64,000 bases of DNA from Phylloscopus collybita (lineage: Eukaryota; Chordata; Aves; Passeriformes; Phylloscopidae): contig JAJNNQ010000031.1 in assembly GCA_027886175.1 (NCBI GenBank), forward strand, positions 5,530,501 to 5,594,500. The letters are read 5' to 3'. Positions 11,561 through 23,500 of the stretch are shown here, one piece after another; within the stretch, counting starts at the first letter, position 1; each line of letters opens with the position of its first letter. The notes beneath the pieces are model-generated. The model was given only the letters and a program-made list of their open reading frames with translations. It had not been told where the DNA came from and did not search any database. Position numbers and translations under genes: made by a program.

Positions 11561-12727
11561 CACAGCACGGGAATGTCGTACACGATGTAGAAAATGGCTT
11601 GGTTGAATTAGCATATCTGACAGCCAAGCAATTTAACTAACATTCAACCTCATACTTAATGAATAGTCCATATGTCCAGAGAAGCAGGTAATTTATAGTC
11701 TAACATTTTCTTTTGATCTGTCGTTTGCTCTTTCTCTGTAGAATTAAATCACTTCTCAATGCACACGGGAAGGAGGCGAAGGGAAGAAGTCTTTTTATTT
11801 TTAATTAGAATGTGCTAAATGGTAATAAAGTAATGTGAATACAGCAGAGACCTCTTAAATCCATAACAGTAAATCTATTGCTGCAACAGGTCCATCCTTT
11901 ATCTGGTGCTCATTTAAGAAGCCTTCACCTGACATGCCACACTGACATGAACTGATGCTAATGGAGTAATATATTTAAAGAATTCAATAAAGCATCTGTT
12001 GTAGATTGTGATATGCCTTGTAATTTTATTGACAGAGGTTTGTTTTGTCCTGAGACATATAAAATGCTTGGTTAAATGGCTTGATTATATAGTACTTTTA
12101 AAATATATTCACTTGACTGGTGTCTCATACAGAGCAGCTTGTCAGTGATTAATCAAGATGATATTTAAAATGCAAATAATTGGATTGGCTGTTAAAAATT
12201 AGGATTTCATTCCCTTGGGAAGGAATTCTAGCGTGTGTAGCAGAAGCAGTAATCTGAAAAGGACATTTCCTTGTGTGCAAGTGTTAAGGTGTGAGGTGAA
12301 ACAACACAGAAGGATGGTTTAAAGCCATCTAGGTAGAATGGAAAAGATGTAATTTCAGAAATAAAAATGCAATCAAATATATTATTTATTAATTAAATAA
12401 AATACAGAGGAGTTTAGACATATTTCCATGATGCTACTTTTTTCCCCCCTCCCAATGTACATAGACAGCTCGCTGCTGCTTAAGTAAAAGTGGATTTTGG
12501 TTATGACAGTAAGCTTCTTTCACCTGAAAGCAATTATTCCCACATTGGGTATGCAATCAACTAATCCTCTCTGATCCCAGAAGCTGCAAAAGGCTCTGGA
12601 GCCATGAGGTGCTTTCTGTCCCATTCACCCCTTGTGCTGAGGGGACACGAGCAGTGTTCAGACACAGCGCAGACAACAAGTATGGGAAGATTGGAAGATT
12701 TCTTTATTTCCAGGTTAGCAGGGGGCT

Positions 12728-12729
<2 letters not shown>
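11561..12729. other. Low-repeat AT-rich DNA, possible conserved non-coding element
   Basis: No coding frame is present. From about 11,570 to 12,420 the sequence is free of simple repeats. It is rich in homeodomain-type TAATTA/ATTAAT motifs and carries a perfect octamer ATGCAAAT at 12,170-12,177 next to AATTGGATTGG. Such composition is typical of conserved enhancers, but conservation cannot be judged from one sequence. Confidence 0.25.

Positions 12730-12768
<39 letters not shown>
12730..12768 (+). repeat. T(39) homopolymer
   Basis: Uninterrupted run of 39 thymines following GGGGGCTTC. No retrogene body or target duplication was identified next to it. Confidence 0.9.
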
Positions 12769-12773
<5 letters not shown>

Positions 12774-13995
12774 GTGTTAGATACGATGGCTGTCTTGTTT
12801 CAAATGGGTCTTTTTTTCCTAAAACAACCACCTTGCCTGCTTCTCTCAGAAACTCTTGATCCCAAGCCAAAGCCTCCAGCAGCGCTCCCCTGCCCAGGCT
12901 CAGCAAGGAACAATGCCATGGGTTTTGTTAACCATTTCTCTTCCCTGCCCCTCTCACTTTTAGAGCAGGTATGTTTTCCTCCTTTCAGCAGGAGAATTTA
13001 TGGCTTCATGTTCCAGCACGTTCTGTGGCAAGGAGAGTAAATCATTCCTTGGAGGGATTATTGGTCCTTGAGGACGGGGCTTTGAGGTGCTTATAGGATG
13101 CATGTGGGGACAGATTGTGGAGCTCTTCTACTCAGTGCCTTGATTTAATTACTCTTGGTGCACTTTGTTCTGTTATTTTTAACAGATATATTTTGGGAGA
13201 CGTTGCTGCTTTTTGCTTTGCTAGAAACAAGAGTGATTGCACACATCGTAAGGTTTTGTGCCACAGCTTTCTGCTTTAATCTTAAGTGACAGCTACATCT
13301 GTTGGAAGTTTGTTCCTATCTTCTGTTTAGTTTAGTTTGGTGATTTTTTTGTTGGTTTGTTTTTTTTTTTTTAAACTTGACAGGTTGAAGGAGCCTTTTT
13401 AATGACAGTTTTGTGAGGCTCAGAGAGTTTTTGGGATGCTCTTCCCAGCCTGTGAGCTGCTCCACGCTGGTTTTGTTCTTTGGTAGAAGTTCCAGGTGAC
13501 TCCAGAGCTTTGGTACCAGCAGCATCTTTCCCTGGGAGGGAAGGACAGGAGCAGACATTTATTTACTTTACCCCAGTTGTTCTTTATTTTGCAGGCTGGG
13601 TTGTTTGGTTTTTTTTTTTATTTTTGTGACACTGAGGTTAAACTTCTCCTGGAGTCAGGTTTTACTTCACTGTCGTAATGTGATGTCAGGGTTTCCTTGA
13701 TTCATGTAGCATTTTATGTGTTTTCTGCACTCTATTTCTCAATATTTCCATCATGGCATTCTCATTTGCTATTAGTTTAGTGAACTGAAGGCTGCAATAG
13801 AAAATACTTGTCCAATTATTTTGAATTTTTCTAGGTTTATTCATGTGTTGACACATTCATGTTTAATGCAACACTCCTGATAAAATAACCAAGATGTTGC
13901 CCAGTGTTTACATTAAGCAGCAGAGAATTCCAACACTAGAAAATATGTGTGTGCAAACAGTCTAAATAAAGAAAATTGAGAGTGCCTTAGCTATT
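12769..13995. other. Non-coding stretch with T-rich tracts
   Basis: T-rich tracts occur near 13,325-13,373 and 13,600-13,625. Apparent frames here have no domain features and are interrupted quickly. Confidence 0.55.
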
Positions 13996-14005
13996 AAAAA
14001 AAAAA

Positions 14006-14037
<32 letters not shown>

Positions 14038-14051
14038 CACCAAAACAACAA
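13996..14051 (+). repeat. A(21) run grading into AAAAC-type repeat
   Basis: Poly(A) is followed by AAAAC and ACAC elements, a common avian low-complexity tract. No upstream retroposon was recognised. Confidence 0.85.
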
Positions 14052-14720
14052 ACCAATAAAATAATCTTTAGCTCAAAATACTAAAAAAAATTCCCCACTT
14101 CTGTCTTCTTTTCTCTGGCCTCTGGTGTGCTGGTGTGGCCAGATGGGTGTTCTACTGGCCAGAATCATTACAGACTTGCCCCCAGTTATCAGTCCAAGGA
14201 TGTCAGAGTTTGCACAACCACAGCCCAGGTCAGAGACCTCTCCTGAAATTGTGCAAGCCAAAAAACTTTATTTCTGCCCCTTTTGCTTCTTCTATAGAAT
14301 TTTTTCTAATTTCAAAATACTTTCACATGATACACTAAAAATCAAAATGTTATTGCATTAACTGCATCAAAATATTATTGCCTGAGAATGATTGTGTGCT
14401 GGGCTTTCAGCTAGAATTTTAATTATTTTGGGATGTTGCACAATCTCTGACAGCCAGCTCTAGATGGGGAACATTTATTTTCTCTCAAGCTTCTGCTCTT
14501 AAGGCTCAGGAAAGTCATTAAAATTAGGACATCAAAAAAAAAAAATGCAGAACAGCTCCATAGATGCAATTTACAGCCTTATTTAATTATTAGCTATGAT
14601 TACTCTAATTGTACAACCTCATTAGTTTTTCTTTTCCCCACTTAAAGGCAATATGGAATCTTTAGGAAATTGCAGCAAATAATGAGCCTTTGAGTAGTGA
14701 CACTAAGCCACTAAAACCAC
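14052..14720. other. Non-coding stretch, nothing recognised
   Basis: Short overlapping frames on both strands around 14,070-14,360 share no protein-like features. AT-rich DNA leads up to a CR1 tail. Confidence 0.55.
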
Positions 14721-14873
14721 AGAATCATAGAATGGTTTGGGGTGGAAGTGAATTTAAAATTCCTCTCATTCTGACTTCTCTGCCAAGGGCAGGGACACCT
14801 TCCACTGCCCCAGGTGGCTCCAAATCCCATCCAACCTGGCCTTGGACACTTCCAGGGATGGGGCAGGCACAAC
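14721..14873 (-). mobile_element. CR1 LINE 3' fragment
   Basis: It begins on the plus strand with the intact CR1 tail AGAATCATAGAATGG. It continues through the GGCAGGGACACCTTCCACT, CATCCAACCTGGCCTTGG and CACTTCCAGGGATGGGGC boxes, then stops. It is a severely 5'-truncated copy of about 150 bp on the minus strand with no coding potential. Confidence 0.9.
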
Positions 14874-17800
14874 TTTAAAACAGCCTAAATGCAATCTGAT
14901 AGTGATTCAGTGTGAAATTAGCAGCAAATATTGCCACTAAAATACTACTTCTGGTGAAAATTGTTACAGAAGGTGCTGCGATGTTAACCTATATTCAGAT
15001 AAAATGTAGTTAGTTGTGGGTAAATGTCAATCTCCTTGCACTGAATATTTCTTCATGCCCTACATGCAATGTGTGCTTTCTCTAAACCAGAGAATTTTCC
15101 AATTTTTGTTACTTCTTTATTAAAAATTACCTGAGCAACCTTGTTAACAGCTGTAGATGTTGCTAGTTATATTCGACTTAAGACAATTCATTTCTTAAAC
15201 ACAAAATGCTTTTGGGAATATCCATATGGATATTTATATCTGTAGTGATGTCAAAGTCCATATCTGTTTCTCTCTACAAATGCAGATATTGATATAGATA
15301 CATTAGTGATATATAAATATATTATTTGTGTATTCATATGTAATACACAAAAAAGTATATATTTTGGAATAAAAAGGAATGCAGTTTGTAGTCTGTCTTT
15401 GCAGTCTATTTTATGAACTAAAGCAAACACAGAAATACATCACTAGAAATAAGCCATAGTCAGGAACTAGTGCCAAATAACATTATATCGGTTTGCTGAT
15501 CCCCAAGTCAACACAGTTTTTATTTCTGAGTGAAAAAGCAACTTAAGCATATTTGTATCCATCTACCTTTTTCCCAGAGCACATAGTTACTTAAAACACA
15601 GGAGGAATTATAACATTTCTTAGTCTGAATTGTTGGAAATAGAGTGGATTTGTGGCTGAAACCACATGAGAGGTCACTGATTTTTGCTTTTGTTCCTTCA
15701 CCTGTCCCATGACTCCAGTTTTCATGGGACTCCAGTTCCTGAGAGTAATTTCTCCCAAGATGGAGCACCAAAGCAGGAGAGATTCAGGGATTTTACTTAT
15801 TCCTGGCAAACAGAGAGCTCGGCTGGATCTGGTCAGAGAGAAGATGTGGGGAAAACCACAAGACTGCTTTTTAAAATGAGCAATAAATTTGTATTACAAT
15901 TCATTTTTCAAAGACAATTGACACCCAGTTGCATATGCTTAATTAAGTACATTTTTTAAAAGGAGCTGTTTTATTTGACTCTCTGTCTAACAGAGAACTC
16001 TGCCTTTTAATCAAATTACCGTGGCAGAGAACATGGTGATGCCCTTCAGTGAAAGTGCCAGCGTGAAATCCTTGAACATAAGAGGAGCAGCAATAGCCTG
16101 ACTATTCTCACAAGATGGTTTGGACAAGCAGATGACCAGATGGAGGAGAGGAGAACACTCCACTGCTGGCAAGCACCCATAGCTTCTTGAACCTCGTGTA
16201 CTCTTCCCTAATAAATATGTCATTTCAATACCAGCCATGGTAATGCAGTGATAACAGCAGGAGAATAACTCTCCTTATAATTGTGTGAGACATCCAGATA
16301 CATTCCCCTGTCTCCCTGACTAATGTTTCCAACATGACTTGTTAGCTCCTGCGATGATCAAGCAGCTATTAAGGATAAAACTGTGTTAACCTTTTCAAAA
16401 ATTAGAAGCGCGTGACTGTAACTGGAACTACAATGGCTTCCCGGAGACCGGAGCCAGAGGGTGAAAGATCATCCTGCTGAGACATTAGGAAGGGATGTAT
16501 TATTTATTTAGTGTGTCTGAACCCCACGTGGAGGAGGTGGCCCCGTGCAAATGCCTCCTCCTTGCTGTGTGACTGCTCTAACCCATGTAGGCAGGTAAGC
16601 AGAAAGGTCCTGGTTCAGCTTTTACAAGAGAGGTAAATTATTTCTCTCTTCAGCTTCCCTCCCTGGAACAGAGTCTAGCAGATTGACCGTGGAAAAAGAA
16701 CTCTTGAAACTCTGAAATCAACCACATTTTTCTTCGTTTTAGGTTGGACCCCAAACTATCTTAATCCTAAGGAACTTGTGAGATCCAACCCACCCATGGC
16801 AGTTTGTTCACACTTGTACCTTCAGTCACAGATCCATGAGTTTGACACTAATGTAACATTTAATATGAAAACCCCTCAAGGATGGCAGCAGAGGTGTCAT
16901 TTTATCCCATGAGCTGACAAACTAGAGGTGTTGGGTATTCAGATATTAACTTGTCTGATGATGCAGGTGAGGGAAAAGTCATTCCTGACACACATAAGCT
17001 ATAACAAAAAAACCCAGGTCTTTGTCTATTGATAAGTATAATCTGTAGACTACAAGTGACAAACAGGCAATAAATGCCAACTGGAAATAAGAAATACTAG
17101 CAGTCCAAAAATTCCCTAGCAGTCTACAATGAAAACCTTTCTGGATTTGTTTTTTTCTAAATAAACTTTTTTACTGAAGTTATCAGAGCTGCTGATGGAA
17201 TAAAGCTCATAATAAAAATAGATCATAGCAAAATGAAAATTGCAGAAATGTAATATACAATCCCAGGCACATGGAATATTTATAAGGTCTGACTTCTATT
17301 AAGGTAGCATCTCAGTCGCATTTTTGAGATTTTAATATCTGCAAGTAATTCTCTGTCTTCCCACAAGGACTGGTAAAAAGATCATCTAAATGAGCACGTC
17401 CAAATTAACTGTTTCCCTCTCTCAAGCTTAGCAAACATGGCAAGCCACTCCTTTGGGGAACTGGGTCTGCTGCCTGCTTTTGTGCAACAAAATGGGAAGA
17501 AGCCAAATCCATAAGGAAATACATGGAGGGCTAAGCTGCCCTGTGTAAAAATGTTTCATGGTTTAGGAGCCCATAAAAATTCAGGCAACAAAAGAGGCAG
17601 GGATGAAAAGTGCCTGACTTAGAGGTAAAGGAGAGAATTCTTCCTGAACTTGGGTTTTGATCATTCCCACCATGGAAATTCACCCTAAATGGGCAGTGAA
17701 TCTTGTGAGGGATCCTCCAGTGACACACAAGAGGGAAACAAGCAGTGCAGGCAATTTTTCACCATGTCTGAGTTTATTCTTTTATTAAGAAACAGAACAA

Positions 17801-19453
17801 GCCTAACTGTTAAACAAAAGCACTTTGAGATCTAGCCAAAAGTTCATTTTGTTGTTGCATCTTCTTACTTCAGCTGCTCTTCCCACCTTCAGCTGTGAGA
17901 CAAGTGACTGTACATCTTCCATCTTACACACATTTCTCATCTTGCATCTTGATCAAGGCCTCAAAACTGCAGGACAAAATAGGCTTCTCTCATACCAGTG
18001 TGCACAAGGCAGCCAGGGATATTATATTTTACATATGTTCTCTGATTCTGGAGGATCAGAGTCCCATCTGCTCAATAAAATATTTGCCTATGAAAAGAAA
18101 TGGAAAAATAATTAACTAGAAAATCTCTTTAGTACTGTGGCATGTATTTTTTTTTTTCAAATATAAACTTTGTGAAGTCAGAGATATTAAGAAGAAAAAA
18201 AAAAAATCTATAAATCCCTCTGATAATAAGCAATGAAATTAAAATCCGGGCAAAATTAAATTTGAAAAGATTAATGTTCCTTTTCACATTTTGATGACAA
18301 CTATAAACATAATGCAATTTCATGAATTTACAGCTTTAAAATGCAAACTGATACCCCACAAAAGTGCAATTTAAATCACAAAGAAATAAGTACTTTTTAT
18401 TGTAATGTCCCTACAGATAAATTTCTCAGTAGTAATAAAATGGCTTTGAACTTCTCAACTGCCAGTTAAAAAAACAGTAAGTAATCTATAACTGAAGCCC
18501 TGTTGTCTTTAAAATATGCGTAGCAGCACATAGATAGCAGTTGCATGTCATCAAAATATGTCCCAGCTACCTAAATGCAAAGTTTGGAGGATTCTTCTCC
18601 ATAAGCATTTTGTAAAATTCCATGGCTTAAACTGCCTATTTATTTTACTCAGTCCTCTGAGATACAAGCACTTTAGTGGTAATAACCTTGTTAAGCCTTT
18701 TGAAAAAAATCATTTAACAGCCAACAAGGACTCTGAGTTCACTGGAGGGTAGAAGAAAATGGAAATCCTGGTGGTCCAGTTGGAATATAGCGTCCTGGAG
18801 CAAACTGTGGGGAGTGGCAGGGCAGAAGTTGGGAATATCTTTCATTATCAGGTTTGCATGCTGCAGGCACCACCCAAACCACACCCACGCACACAACTGA
18901 AAAGAAAAGGAAAACTACCAAAGGAGCAAGACAATTGTGAGAGGAAGTACAACGTGAAGGAGGTGCTCAGACACTTTATGGAACTTGAACTGAAAGTCAA
19001 GTGGCAAGGGACAATCCATGCTCTTTTCCTCAGTGCCATGACTGTAGTCACAATACCAGGGCTTTTCACAGGAAGATTAAATTTTCCTTTACTCAGTGAA
19101 AACAGGAGATAATTACAAATAATAATGGAAATGATGTCCCCACCTGTTTTCTCATGTAGAAGATGTGCTAAGTTTTCCCTAGCTGTTGTTTTCTCTTTGG
19201 ATTTCCTCTACAGAAACATTTAGGGAGAAGCGACACTTTGTCTCTCTGTCTATATTCTGTCTCTAAATCTTTTTCCAAATTCTAATTATGCTTCAGGAAC
19301 CTCAATGATCAGACCTCCACATTTCTGAATTCAGAATTCTTCCAGTGTTATTAGGTAAAATGCAAATAAAATAGACCTAATTTTTTCCTTATGTGTTCGG
19401 CCTATCTGCAGAATGTTGTGCTAAAAGGACATTTTCAATAGATATTCCTTAGG
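14874..19453. other. Non-coding stretch, AT-rich with one 18-bp palindrome
   Basis: A perfect 18-bp palindrome (AATATCCAT and its complement) lies at 15,217-15,234, followed by TATA-rich sequence to about 15,360. The 16,000-16,650 part is less AT-rich and free of simple repeats. Frames up to about 117 codons (for example near 18,760-19,110) have no recognisable domain. No gene is supported. Confidence 0.5.
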
Positions 19454-19697
19454 GGTTTTCCTTGTTTTGTTTTCTTTTTTTGTTTGTTTCGGTGGGGTTT
19501 TTGGGGGTTTTTTGGGGGGCTTTTTTTGGTGGTGTGGTTTTTTGGGTTTTTTTGTGTGTTTTTGTTTGTTTGTTTGTTTGTTTTTTTTTTGTTAGGTTTT
19601 TTGGTTTGTTTGGGGTTTTTGTGGTTTTTTTGGTTTTTTTTGTTTTTTTGGGGAGATCGGTGTGGTTTTGTGTGTGTGTGTGTTTGGGGTTTTTTTG
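19454..19697 (+). repeat. Long T/G low-complexity tract with G-quadruplex-type runs
   Basis: About 240 bp made almost only of T and G on the plus strand. It includes G4, G5 and G6 runs at 19,494-19,519 separated by T5 and T6, a GTTT microsatellite, and a TG stretch at the end. Open frames on both strands here (Phe/Gly/Val- or Lys/Thr/Pro-rich) come from composition only. Confidence 0.95.
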
Positions 19698-20247
19698 AGG
19701 GGGAAGCAGTTTCATAAATCAGTTGTTACAAAGAAGAAATGTGTATAATAATCCACTCTTATGAATAAGCAGTCAAAACAGCCAGGAGTGAACAATGTCA
19801 CGTTGTTACTTCAGAAGTGACATAGTCACACTTCAGTCTAACACATTTCAGGAAACTCTTGAGGGGGTTTCAGAATATAAGGTCCTGTTGCCACCGAAAA
19901 TAGAGCAAAACCTCTATAAACTTTTCAGAAAGGGGCCTGGCCTCATGTCAGCTGCCAAATGGGGGTGACAAGGAGAGGGGAAAAGACAGATTGAGCTACC
20001 AAGGGCAGGGAGGTGTCAGAGCCTTGATGCTGCCACTTTTTTCAGTTAAATGCATTGATTCTTGATAGCAAATGAGGGGTTTTGCTGCACCTTGTGAAGA
20101 GGGAAAATGGATTGGAACAGGAGAGTCTTTGAGTAGTGAGTCCAACATCCCCAGCTCCTCAGGGCTTGCCTTGCAGGCAGGGATCAGAGGTGGGACAACG
20201 CAGAAGACTTTGGCTTGATCCAAGGGGTCTCAGCTGTGGTTTCCCCT
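19698..20247. other. Non-coding stretch, nothing recognised
   Basis: No repeat family or convincing frame could be identified between the T/G tract and the CR1 tail. Confidence 0.55.
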
Positions 20248-20590
20248 TGAATCATGGAATCACAGAATGACTTTTGTTGGAAGGGACCATAATTATCCAA
20301 TTCCAGCCACGCTGCCATGGGCTGGGACACCCGCTCTAGACCAGATTGCCCTGCTTAAACTGGCATTGAATTCTTTTAGAGATGGAGCATCCACAGCTTC
20401 TCTGGGCTGCCTCTGCCAGGGTCTCACTGGCCTCACAGGGATGAATTCTTCCCAATATCCCATCCAACCCTGCCCTCCTTCAGCTTAAGGCCATTCCCCC
20501 TTGTCCTGTCACTCCATGTCCTTGTGAAAAGTCCCTCTCCAGCTCACTTGGAGCCCCTTGAGGCACTGGAAGGGTCTCTGAGGTCTTTGG
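20248..20590 (-). mobile_element. CR1 LINE 3' fragment
   Basis: Two degenerate tail units (GAATCATGG, AATCACAGAATG) are followed by TTGGAAGGGACC, GCTGCCATGGGCTGGGACACC, CATCCACAGCTTCTCTGGG, TTCTTCCCAATATC and TTCCCCCTTGTCCTGTCAC, then AAAGTCCCTCTCCAGCTC. The order matches the reverse complement of the CR1 3' end over about 340 bp. Homology fades after 20,580. The copy is older than the one at 14.7 kb, judging by the number of substitutions against what I remember of the family. Confidence 0.9.
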
Positions 20591-23500
20591 CAATTGCCTT
20601 GGAGGCAGCCTTTTCTTGTCCCTCATCAGCACTCAGGTTTCCAAAGTAACCAACACATTCCGAGTCCTACTGAGGAGAAACACACCCAAGGCTCACCACT
20701 GACAGCCATACAAAAATATTTTTAAATATGGAATTATACAGCCATTAAATGTTTAGTGTTAAGTAACCGGTGGGAATTTTTAATATATTTTTAATATATT
20801 CTACTTGAAGTGAATACATAAAGTAAGGAGGTGAAAAGAAATGCAGAAGCTGGTTCATCTGAAAGCATGTAGCAATTTTCAGTTGTATTTTATATACAAA
20901 CCTATGAAATGTATACAGAAGAAATTAAATGCATAAAATGATTTATAGGAGGATTAAAAAGGCTTGCAATTTTTTTAGTTTCATACATCTTCATGGAAAG
21001 AGTTATAAATCTCTGTAACTTAAATTGCTTATCCAAGTTCTACAGAAAGCATAAACAGAGCAAGCAATTATCTGTAATAAACTTTTTTCTTTAATATTGT
21101 GGCATTCATGTTTTGGTAAAACTACATATCATAACTTATTTTGTGCTGTGTTAGATTCTATTTGCTAGGCTCACATATTTTTTGCAATTCTGCAGAAACT
21201 GTCATCTTCCTGGTAGGGTGATCCAGTCATTAAGTGTTAATAAAATAATAATGCAACATAATCTGTCCTTCTGGAAATTAATTTTTTTATATAAAACATT
21301 GCTTTTTTTCCCTCATACACCACAGAAGTTTGAAAACTCCAGAAAAATCCCTTTGTAAGTGCGGTTTTGGAGTGGTTAGAAATTCAGTTTTCATTACAGC
21401 CAGTGCTGACATTTGAAATGATAATTTGAGCAATGTTTCCTGGGGTTCAGGCATCGACTGTTGCACTCAAAAGAAGAGTCTGATGTTTTTTGTGACAGCC
21501 ATCTAAAAATGTTCGATTTGAAGTGGTGTCAGCTTTGCTGAAGAAAAGCTCCATAATGGTGGAAGATGTGGGATTTTTCAGAAAAACAGCCTTTTGCCTC
21601 AATCTACATCCTAAAATACAAGTAAAGTGTTATCATATGCTTGCAGCAATGCCTGGGAATGGGAACCATTGCTCTGTGAAACACAGAACAAAACTGAGTA
21701 GAGGTGATCCAGGAGCAGGATGGGATCAGTGCTTTGGAGAGCAAAACCACTCAGATTGATCAGGAGACACAGAGTGTATTGAATATGGTGGTGTAAAAAA
21801 AAAACCACCCATAGTCTGCTTTGAATAAAGAAAAAGACAATCTATAGAGATTTATTTCTATATAGAGAGGGTCTCACACTGTATGAGGGCTTCATGGGGG
21901 AGGACACTTCCAAGTGGGATGGAGATGTGCCAGCACTGTGGTTCAAGACACGGAATTTACCACCCTGCTTCTCACCTAAGGAAATTAAAGCCAGAAACGC
22001 AATTTCCATTCAGCATCGTGCTCCTCTGGCACGTCAATCTCTGCAGTGGCACCTCCACTCAGTGCCTGCTTGTTGTTGTGCTCCAGGGCCTGAACTCTGT
22101 CTGTTAAACTTTGTGCAAATTGCTCCAATTTTGAGGTCAGGGGGAGAGGGTTTTGCCTTAAGCGACCGGAGCCTGCAGTCAGCGGCTCCATGGAAAGACA
22201 CAAAGTCACAAAGTCACTGCTGGCATGGGTGGAGTCACCTTCATGGCACCTTCAGGATGATGTCCTCAGGAGCCCTGGGTTCTCTCTTTTCACCTTCATT
22301 GTCTATGACATGGGAGTGTCTACCTGTCACCATCCCAGTTTATATCTGCAGGGAAGAAAAGAAAAAAAAAAAATCTCCCTACTTGAAACTAATGGAGCAG
22401 TCATTTATATTTATTTATCCCACTGGCTAAGTTAATTTCTGTATTCTACCCACGCTAAGAAGCCTCAGAGCAGTGGTAACTTTTCCAGGCGTCCTGAAAG
22501 GAGAAGAAACAACTGGCCACTCAACCAAATTCACTTTTATTATTCTAAATTTTTTAAAAGTACATAATTTTTATTGCAAACATCTTCCATGCCTACTTAC
22601 CTTTAGATTTAATCTTTCATATCCTACTATCTAGCAGCAAGGGCCAGATTCAAACAACAAGCTGATCTCTTTAAAGAAAATGGCTTCTGTCTTGTGCAGC
22701 CAGCCTCTGTGAGTTCCTGGGATCAATAATATTTTGGAAAGCCCTATTTTCAAACAGTGAAACAAACTTGGGATGGCTGCATTGGTAAGGCAGATGGTTA
22801 AAGCTTCTTACCTTGCTGGTCTCTGTTTCACCACCTCTAAAGGCTGATCCAACCCATCTTAAAAATATATTTGGAACATCAGGAGCAGCTTAGGCTGCAT
22901 AACCTCGATGGTTTCCCCCCCTTGGGGAGATCCCTCAGTCGTTGCCCCTTTGTAGGATGCTGTTGATGACATGACAGCTATTGAATTACCAGGGTTTTCT
23001 GTCAAACACATTATGCTAATCCAGTAGCAGCCTCTCCTGAGGGTGGGTGATGTGATTTTTTCTCTGGAGGAGTGTCTTTTCCCTTAACTGATTCGGTGAT
23101 GTCTCTGCTATACAAAACAGCTAAATTTCAGTGATGTAAATCCCACCCTGAGTCTGTGTACAAAACAAGGGAAACTTTTGGGGGTTAAAGACAGTGAACA
23201 GTCCTGTTAGGACACAGAGGTGCCATATGAATCACAATTCTACTCTGCCAGTGGAAGAGCATTTCCTCCAAGCAGGTGCCTCATCTCTAATTTCTCACAG
23301 GTGATCCTCAGGAAAGGAAAATACCAAAAAAATACCTTCAGAAGTCAAGTTAGGAATGAAATCTTAGAAGGTGACTGGTTAATAAAAATCTGTAAAAGCT
23401 CTGGCTTTACATGACATTACAATCTTCCTCTCACCCACTCTGCAAGGCTGAGCACCTCCATATTTCTCCCAAACTAAGGTCATGGTCCCTTGTCCCCTGA

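Noticed and set aside
19449..19717. Phe/Gly/Val-rich and Lys/Thr-rich frames
   Set aside because: Low-complexity T/G tract read on both strands.
21894..22430. 178-codon plus-strand frame
   Set aside because: No domain features and no splice or promoter context. It overlaps frames on the other strand with equal support.
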